Shown in pieces: positions 57,071 through 64,000 of a stretch of DNA of 64,000 nucleotides; position 1 is the stretch's first letter, and every line of letters starts with the position of its first letter. The notes under the pieces are model-generated. The model was given only the letters and a program-made list of their open reading frames with translations, was not told where the DNA came from and did not search any database. Both the position numbers and the translations under genes were made by a program. This DNA is from Dendrobium chrysotoxum (lineage: Eukaryota > Streptophyta > Magnoliopsida > Asparagales > Orchidaceae), in assembly GCA_019925795.1 (NCBI GenBank), contig CM034314.1, positions 34,217,774-34,281,773 of the forward strand, given 5' to 3'.

Positions 57071-58578
57071 GATGATGGCAAATATTTGTTAGATAATTTC
57101 TAATTCAACAAGTAAAATATAGAGCAAGGAAAAAACTAAGCAACAAAAATTTTACTAGCACAGGCAAACAATACAATGTCACTGAACACTAATAATAAAA
57201 AATAGTATAATAACCCAAAATACTAACAACATAAACTACTTTCTCTTTTGGCATCTCAAAAAGGAGGAAATAGAAAAATACATAGAAGAACATAGAGAAA
57301 AAAGATAGTACAAAAACCACAAAAAAATTAAAATCAAAGTAAAGCTAGAAAAAACCAAAACAAGTAAAACAAGGAAACAACAACAAAAAAACAATTTTTT
57401 TAAATCGATCTGCTCCAGTAAATCAAAAGTTCTCCTTAATTTTAGATTCAAAAGCCAATAAGAAGAAATCGACAAGCTGAAATCCAAAAAAAAGTTAGAA
57501 AATTGATTCTTGTAACTCCTACCTCAGACACTTTACATGTTCAAATTCCTTTAAAACAAAAATCTAATTCAAATGAGAAGAAGTTAGATAAGAAATGTGA
57601 TCCTTCTATACGACATTCCAGAAAAATATCTGATAAAATAGTTTTGCAAATTAAAGAATCGGAAATCATGATTTTCACTCTCAAGACTTTGATTATATTA
57701 AGTGGTACATGAATTCTTCTAAGATTTTTAAAGATTTGAAAGAGGAGGAAACTTCTTTCTTTATGGGCTCATTTTGTGCCTCTTTTTTAATTATTTAGCG
57801 CACTTTATGCATCTTTTGATGTTGATACACTTTGTGTATTTTTTCAATTTTATTGGCGAGCATTGAGTATCTTTTTAGTGTTGGTCTCATTTTGTACATC
57901 TTTTTTATTTGATTGACGCACTTTGTGCATCTTTTACAAGCTTCCTATTTTTCAAAACCCCTAAAGGACTCTTAGTTGTGAAATTATCTTATAGATATAA
58001 GAGAAGAAGAGAAGACTCACTCTCTCAGATAAGGAACAGTAATCCACAAAATAAAATCATTCTCATATGAGAAATGCAACCACTTAATTAAGAAAACATG
58101 AAAGTTATTCAATGATTTGGAACACTACTCATATGAGATATATTACTGTAGGAAAATAAAAAGATCTCTATTTCAAAGTTCAGCTTTTTAATTTGGAAAT
58201 AGATTTCTATTCAAAAAGAAAAATACACCAATAAAGAAGTTAGAAGAAGAGAAAACAATCATCAATATTTCTTCTCATTAATTATTTTAGAGAAGTCAAT
58301 CACTGCTAAGCTTTGAAATAAAAACAAGAAAAAACTCTCATTTAGAAATTAAGTTTATTAGCAGTAGTGAGTAGTGATCTGATTCTGAAGAAAATAAATA
58401 TTAAATCAAAAATAAGAGGAAAGCGTACAAAAAGAAATAACTAAATATGGTAAATAACAGCAATAAAAGAAAATCAGCAGAGAATAAAAATAAAAAACAA
58501 AGAACTAGATAATTAAATCAAATAAAAAATAAAAGAAAAATGAAAAATAGAAAATTTAGAAATTAATAATCATTAAAT
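57071..58578 (-). other. Copia E non-coding region between pol and 3' LTR
   Basis: About 1.5 kb without a gene. The repeat block is at 57765-57930 (CTCATTTTGTGCCTCTTTT, CACTTTATGCATCTTTT, CACTTTGTGTATTTTTT, CTCATTTTGTACATCTTTT, CACTTTGTGCATCTTTT). Alignable along most of its length with A. Confidence 0.6.
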
Positions 58579-60035
58579 TCATGCATTTTTGCCAATCACA
58601 CCCAATATGGTCCTTAAAATGCTGAATGTATCAAAGGCGAGTGGTTTAGTAAAGATGTCAGCCAATTGGTTTTCACTTGCTACATGGTATAACTCAATGT
58701 CTCCTCTGGTAACATGGTCCCTAATGAAGTGATGCCTTATGTCAATGTGTTTAGTCCTTGAGTGTTGGATAGGATTTTTAGAGATGTAGATGGCACTAGT
58801 GTTATCACATAAAATGGAATTTGTACTAACAGTTAATCCTAAATCCAAGATTTGTTGCTTCAACTAAAGAACTTGGGCCACACAACTTCTTAAGGCAATG
58901 TACTCAGCTTCAGCAGTGGAAAGTGTAATAGATTTTTATTTTCTACTGGACTAGGAGACTGAGGACTGTCCTACGAATTGACAAGTTCCAAAAGTGTTCT
59001 TTCTATCCACCCTACATCCTATAAAATTAGAGTCAGAATATCCGATAATTTCAAAAGAAGTGTTGTGTCTAGGATACTAGATTCCTAAGTTTGGGGTCCC
59101 TAAGAGATATCTAAGGATTCTCTTAACTACAGTCAGGTGGGATTCTTTAAGATCAACTTGAAATCTAGCATAGAGATAAACATTAAACATTATATAAGGT
59201 CAGGTAGCAGTCAAGTAAACTAGTGATCCAATTATTCCTCTATACTTCTTTTGATCAACAAATTTTCCATTTGAATCCTTATCTAACCATGTAGTGGAGC
59301 TCATGAGAGTGTTTATTGACTTGGCTTTATCCATTTCATATTTCTTCAATATATCCTTAATGTACTTTAATTGATTGAGAAAAGTTCCATAATCCATTTG
59401 CCTTATGCTAAACCCCAAAAAGTAGGATAATTCTCCCATCATACTCATCTCAAACTGTTTACTCATTATTTTAAAAAAAATTATCACATAAATTTTGATC
59501 AGAAGATCCAAAAAGTTTATCATCAAAATAGATATAGATAATGAACAAATCATCTCCTACTCTCCTTCGAAAAAGGGTGGTGTCTACGCTCCCCTTAACA
59601 AACTTCCTTTCCAATAGGAATGTGCTAAGCCTCTTATACTAAGCTCTAGGCATCTATTTTAATCCATACAAGGCCTTTTTTAATTTGTAAACATGATTTG
59701 GAGATTGGGAACTCTCAAAACCTGGGGATTGCTCTACAAACACATCTTCCTTTATTACCCCATTTAAAAAGGTACTCTTGACATCCATTTGGAAAAGCTT
59801 AATCTTTATAACAGGCAAAGGCAAGTAGCACTTTAATGGCTTCCAATCTAGTTACAGGGGCAAAGGTCTCCTCAAAATCAATCCCTTCTACTTGGTTGTA
59901 TCCCTTATCCACTAATCTTGCCTTATTCCTAACCACCACACCAAAATCATTCATTTTATTCATAAAGATCCAATTGGTTCCTACTACACTTTGATCCTTG
60001 GGTCTTTCTACCAACTCCCAAACATCATTCCTCAT
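58579..60035 (-). pseudogene. Copia E reverse transcriptase and RNase H
   Basis: Reverse transcriptase begins in the open frame 60035-59799 ([40 protein letters not shown]) and continues in other frames with KALYG-type blocks near 59660. The active site reads IYFDDKLFGSSD near 59520-59545: both Asp of the YxDD box are kept. Open frame 59553-59200 covers ELSYFLGFSIRQMDYGTFLN and the connection domain. RNase H ends in an open frame (58863-58579) with SILCDNTSAIYISKNPIQHS and the terminal LADIFTKPLAFDTF, stopping at a TGA at 58579-58581. At least four frame breaks. Confidence 0.8.
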
Positions 60036-60039
60036 AAAT

Positions 60040-61050
60040 TGGTTAAGTTCTTCTTACATAACTAAGATCCAAAATTCATCAAAAAGGGTTTGATTAATGT
60101 TGGTGGGTTCAATCATCGAGATAAAGGCAAAATGGTTCACTTTCTTTCTAAGTACATGCCTAGTTCTAACACCTTCAAAAGGGTCTCGTAAGATCAATTC
60201 TTTAAGATGTCTCAAAGAATATCTCCATTCTCTAGGTAAAGTGTTTTTAGGTATTACCCTTTCCTCAATATTTATAGTTTCTACTCCTTGGGTAATCGCT
60301 CTTATTTCATTTTCTTCCTCAGCTCTAGACTCCTTAGGATCAAATTCATCAAACACCACATGAGTAGTCTCATTCACCACCAATGTCCTGTTGTTAAAAA
60401 CTCTAAATGATTTACCTACACTTGAATATCTTAAGAACACTCCTTTATCAAATTTTGGGTCATATTTTACTAAGGATGATTTCCCATTGTTAAGAATGAA
60501 GACCTTATTGCCAAAGACATGGAGGTGATACAGGTTTGGTGTTCTACCCTTAATGATCTTATAGGGTATCTTATTCAGATTGGATCTAACATTCACCCTA
60601 TTCAACACATAACAGGATGTGTTCACCGCTTCTAACCAAAAGTATTTTGAAAGTGAATACTCAGTAAGAATGGCTCTAGCGACTTCAACTAAGGTCCTAT
60701 TCTTTCTTTCAGCTACCCCGTTCTACTGAGGGGTCCTAGGAGCTAAAAAGTTATGACTAATCCCTTGCTCCTCATACAAAGTTCCAAATCTCACATTCTT
60801 AAACTCTCCACTATGATCACTATGAATGGTCAAGATCTCACAACCTAGCTTCTTTTGAATCCAAGTGGAGAAGGTTTTAGATTCATCAAATGACTAGGTT
60901 TTATATGATAGAAATTTAATCCAAGTGAACCTCAAGTAGTCATCGATAATCACAAATTCATAGACTTTTCCCCCTAAGCTGGCAGTCCTTATGGGTCTAA
61001 ATAAATTCATGTGAAGGACTTCTAAAGCTCTAGAAGTACTGATGTCCTTA
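60040..61050 (-). pseudogene. Copia E integrase
   Basis: Core residues are visible on the minus strand: VIIDDYLRFTWIKFLS near 60910-60960, HSDHSGEFKN near 60795-60825, and GVAERKNRTLVEVARA near 60665-60715, giving the D, D, E set. A 190-codon open frame (60626-60054) covers the C-terminal part from NTSCYVLNRVNVRSN through VFDEFDPKESRAEEENE. One Gln codon is a stop just before the third motif. Confidence 0.8.
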
Positions 61051-61067
61051 ATGGAGTGGAAAGAGGA

Positions 61068-61600
61068 TTAGACTTGTCTCCCTAGTTGACAGGAATCACA
61101 TAGGTGGTCCTTAGTGAACTTAAGCTTAGGGACACCTCTAACTAAGTCCCTCTGGGTTACTCTTCTAAGGGTTTTCATGTTGGCATGACATAACCTCCTA
61201 TACCATAGCCAAGACTCATCAATAGTAGTTTTTAAGCAAAATAAAGCAGCACACTCAATGTTTATTAAATCTAGCATGTAGACATTGTTGATCCTCTTTT
61301 CTTGCAAAATAATGTTATTATTTAAGTTAATAATGCAAGTGTTTGCCAAAAACTTAACATTGAACCCTTTGTCATAGAGTTTACTGATGCTAAGCAAGTT
61401 GTGTTTGATTCCATCTATATTAAAAGGTTCTTAGAGTTTTTGATTATACTTATGCCCACCACTTTCCTGGTGGTGTTGTCTCCAAGAGTGACCTTGCCTC
61501 TAGCCCTGGCTTCCAGTGAAATGAATTGTTTTACATCTCCAGTCATATACCTTGAACATCCACTATCCAGGTACCACATGCTCCCACAATATCTTGTGTG
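61068..61600 (-). pseudogene. Copia E protease and pre-integrase domain
   Basis: WYLDSGCSRYMTGDVK at about 61535-61577 is an intact aspartic-protease active site (DSG), with the usual His after Arg changed to Tyr. An open frame 61397-61068 contains MLSISKLYDKGFNVKFLA, DESWLWYRRLCHANMKTLRR and DLVRGVPKLKF, ending CDSCQLGRQV, the HHCC pre-integrase zinc-binding region with its final Cys pair. Confidence 0.8.
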
Positions 61601-61639
61601 AGAGCACCCCTACAAAATCATCAAATGTTAGATTTGGGT

Positions 61640-63384
61640 TCCTTCTTTTGGAAGGAAGACTGTAATGCATGTGTGTTATACTATGAACCATGCAATTTGG
61701 GCCTCCATACCCAATGTGTACTATGGTGAAGAGTGCAAGTGTGGGAGATATGTCCTAACATGCCACAAGAAAAACATCTAATGCTAGGAAAAGGATTAAC
61801 TAATCTATGTGGGTGAGAGTGCCTCCTCCTAGGTTTGGATGATGCATGCTTTGATGATTGTGTATAAAATTCTTCAAGTAATGGAGGTTATATATTTTTC
61901 ATAAGAGTGGTTAATTTAGTGCTAAAAAATTTATTTGAACTATCCAGAATTAAATTTTCCACTCTCAGTGCATGCTCCCTACTCTCTATATCAAATGCAT
62001 GAGTTTCTAATTTCTTTAATATAGTTTCTAATCAGCATGCAATGCTTTTAATGAATCATGCTCAAAATTTAAATCAGAATGCTTTTTATTTAACTCATCA
62101 AATTTATCAAGTAATGACATGTGATTGCTATCAAGTGATGATTAATCCTTAGTAAAACTTCATGCTCTTTTTACAGGTTCAAATGTTCTAATTTTAGGCT
62201 AGCATACAATTTCTTAAGTTTCCTGTATGATGAATGGATTTTTTAGAAATATTAAGTAATTGATCGTAGGTCAGTTCACATACCTCTTCTTTGCTAGAAT
62301 GATCAAGATGTTCATCTGGCATCAAACACTAGTTTGTAGTCTCCTCTTCATCTTCAATCTCAGAGGAGTCAGATATAGAATCTACCTAGAAAGCCTTTTG
62401 AATCTATTTCTTATCCTTCTTGAACTTGGGCTTCTCCTTACCCTTCTCCTTGCTTGGGTGAGCTTTAAGTATAGGACAATCAGCTTTTATATATCTTGGC
62501 TTTCTACATTCAAAGTAAACCATATCAAAAGAACCTTTAGACTTTTTATTATTCTTACCTTTGTTCCATTTCTAATGGTGCTTTTGTCTCTTCCTTAGAA
62601 AGCTTTTGAATTGCCTAGTAATTAAGGCAACATCATCGCTTTCAGACCCAGAAGAATCAGTCTCTGTATCATTAGCCTTTAGTGTCACAGTTTTCTCTTT
62701 CTTTTTCTCACATGTTTTAAGTTATCTTTGGTTCACTCCATGCTCATAAGTAATGAGTGATCCAAGTAAGTTACCAATAGAATAAGTGTTCAAATCCTTG
62801 GATTCAATTATCGCAGTTATCTTAGCATCATAGAAAGAAGGAAAATATCTTAGAATTTTTTTAACTTTTTCATAGTTAGTGAGTTCTCTTCCTAAGGCAT
62901 GCAGAGAGGTGAAAATTTGTGTAAATCTAGTATACATTTTAGATATTGACTCACTAGGTTTCATGCAAAAGAGTTTGTAGTCGCGAAGCAAGATATTCAA
63001 CCTAGATTGCTTAACTTCTGATGTGCCTTCATAAGTAATGTATAATCTATCCCAAATTTTCGTACTAGTTATGCAAATAGAGACACACATGTAATCCTCA
63101 GATTTTAATGCACAGAGAAAAAAGTTTAAGCATTTTGTATTCAGTTGTTCTAAATCCCGATCATCAAAAGTCCATACAGTAAAAGGAAGTTTAGTTTTAA
63201 TGCCATCAACTAATTTAAATGGTGCAGAGTATCCATCTTTAATAAGCATCCACAAGCGATAATCTATATATTATAAAAAGGTGGACATGCAAGTTTTCTA
63301 AAAATTAAAAGGTATATTATCAAATAAATGTGGTCGAGTTATTGAATATCCTTCCATGGTGTTTCTATTACCAAAGTTAGCCAT
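61640..63384 (-). pseudogene. Copia E gag
   Basis: Start at the ATG of 63384-63382 (MANFGNRNTMEGYSITRP). A 177-codon open frame (63255-62722) spans the gag N-terminal and UBN2 region: MWMLIKDGYSAPFKLVDG, TKIWDRLYITYEGTSEVKQS, LLRDYKLFCMKPSESISKMY, LNTYSIGNLLGSLITYEHGV. The first zinc knuckle (about 62475-62520) reads YFECRKPRYIKADC, with first Cys and the His lost. The second (61735-61776) is intact, CFSCGMLGHISHTC. Frame breaks lie between 62720 and 61800. Confidence 0.8.
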
Positions 63385-63428
63385 GGATCAAATTCAAAAG
63401 TTTTTCAAAACTTGATTTTAAGAATCCC

Positions 63429-63440
63429 ACTATGATACCA
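63429..63440 (-). other. Primer-binding site of copia E
   Basis: TGGTATCATAGT on the minus strand, two bases from the 5' LTR. Confidence 0.85.
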
Positions 63441-63442
63441 CT

Positions 63443-64000
63443 TAAAAGTTTGTTAGGGATGTTATGCCCTTATGAACTAGCCTGAGGCTAACCAAGAGGG
63501 GGGAGGGGTAAATTGGTAGTTTTAAAAAAAATCTTAAGCAAAAATAATTTTAAAAACCTTTTTAAACATTTTAAAATAATTATAATAGCATGTTGATGTG
63601 GAGATGATTAATCAATCAAAATAATAACTTTAATCACACGATCATCCATAAAAAAGTAAAGTGTAGAAATTAAAAGCAAAATAATAAAAGAATTCACACA
63701 GTAGATTTTATAGTGGTTCAGTCAACTTGACCTACATCCACTCCCTGGAGCCTCCCCTCTAGGTATTGCACTAAAACTCAGTGACTCTCCTTCTGCTCCT
63801 ACAAAAAGGTGGAGAAGCCTTTACAAAACCTCATTTTCACCAACCTCGATAAGACAGAGAACCCAAACTCCTTTTGCTTCCTCCTGTAGGAGGTAGAGAA
63901 CCCTACCTCTTTTTGCTTCCTCTTAAAGCAGGCAGAGAACCTCGATCTTCTTGCTAACGATCCTTCCCACAGAGCCACCAAAGGACAAGGGACAACGACT
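63443..64000 (-). repeat. Copia E 5' LTR, partial
   Basis: Starts TAAAAGTTTGTTAGGGATG (TG changed to TA) and matches 55214-55830, including the GAGGGGGGAGGGG run and the TATA block. The remaining 1.3 kb lies beyond the window. Confidence 0.8.
63706..63712 (-). promoter_or_regulatory. TATA box, E 5' LTR
   Basis: TATAAAA in CCACTATAAAATCTACTGTG, minus strand. Confidence 0.6.

Larger units (their letters stand above)
55214..64000 (-). mobile_element. Ty1/copia element E, right end outside window
   Basis: Close relative of element A in the same orientation. 3' LTR 55214-57056, inside 57057-63442 (6386 bp against 6366 in A), primer site 63429-63440, and the first 558 bases of the 5' LTR. Domain order is gag, protease, integrase, reverse transcriptase, RNase H. 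It keeps several residues A has lost (protease DSG, second zinc knuckle, YFDD), but stops and frameshifts disable it too. Confidence 0.85.

Overview
This window looks like plant nuclear heterochromatin or intergenic DNA from a flowering plant. It is AT-rich and almost entirely made of decayed, nested retrotransposons of typical plant families: Ty1/copia elements with an initiator-Met-tRNA-type primer site, a plant L1-like LINE with a DUF4283/CCHC ORF1 and a C-terminal RNase H, a Del/Tekay-like chromovirus, a Tat-lineage Ty3/gypsy element, and Athila-like elements carrying the plant-transposon-protein (PTPD-like) ORF. I found no intact host gene, rRNA, tRNA or CRISPR array. No element retains intact coding frames: stops, frameshifts and lost catalytic residues are everywhere. 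The species cannot be named from the sequence.

Layout. 1-5316 holds Athila-like ('family D') material: a degraded PTPD-like ORF, an LTR (1463-2992), a 3' internal stretch and a second LTR (4324 on). That second LTR is split by a full-length minus-strand LINE (5317-30403) flanked by an identical 16-bp target duplication, and resumes at 30420-30908. The LINE is itself split inside its reverse transcriptase by copia element B (9513-26903). B's left LTR is split by copia element A (9688-19687), which has two LTRs, primer site, polypurine tract and degraded gag-pol. B's right LTR is split by a solo LTR, C (24330-26000), with a perfect 5-bp target duplication. The relative order of insertion is therefore readable: D2, then LINE, then B, then A and C. 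B keeps gag but has lost all of pol.

30960-33793 is a plus-strand chromovirus pol remnant and the start of its 3' LTR. 33794-42059 is a mosaic of family-D LTRs, mostly reversed, including a second PTPD-like ORF and an unidentified 1.6-kb stretch. 42060-46000 is a minus-strand Tat-type gag-protease-integrase remnant that has lost reverse transcriptase. 46275-51979 is more family-D sequence, broken by a 5'-truncated LINE. 53335-54935 carries two adjacent minisatellite arrays (about 69-bp and about 107-bp units). 55214 to the end is copia element E, a close relative of A, cut by the window edge in its 5' LTR.

The most interesting signal is in the LTRs of copia elements A, B, C and E. Their U3 regions are filled with short palindromes whose arms differ between subfamilies (TCC/GGA versus TAC/GTA) while the dyad symmetry is kept. 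In A and E these sit in a 117-bp-scale tandem repeat upstream of a clean TATA box. A second shared non-coding signal is a block of short repeats between pol and the polypurine tract.
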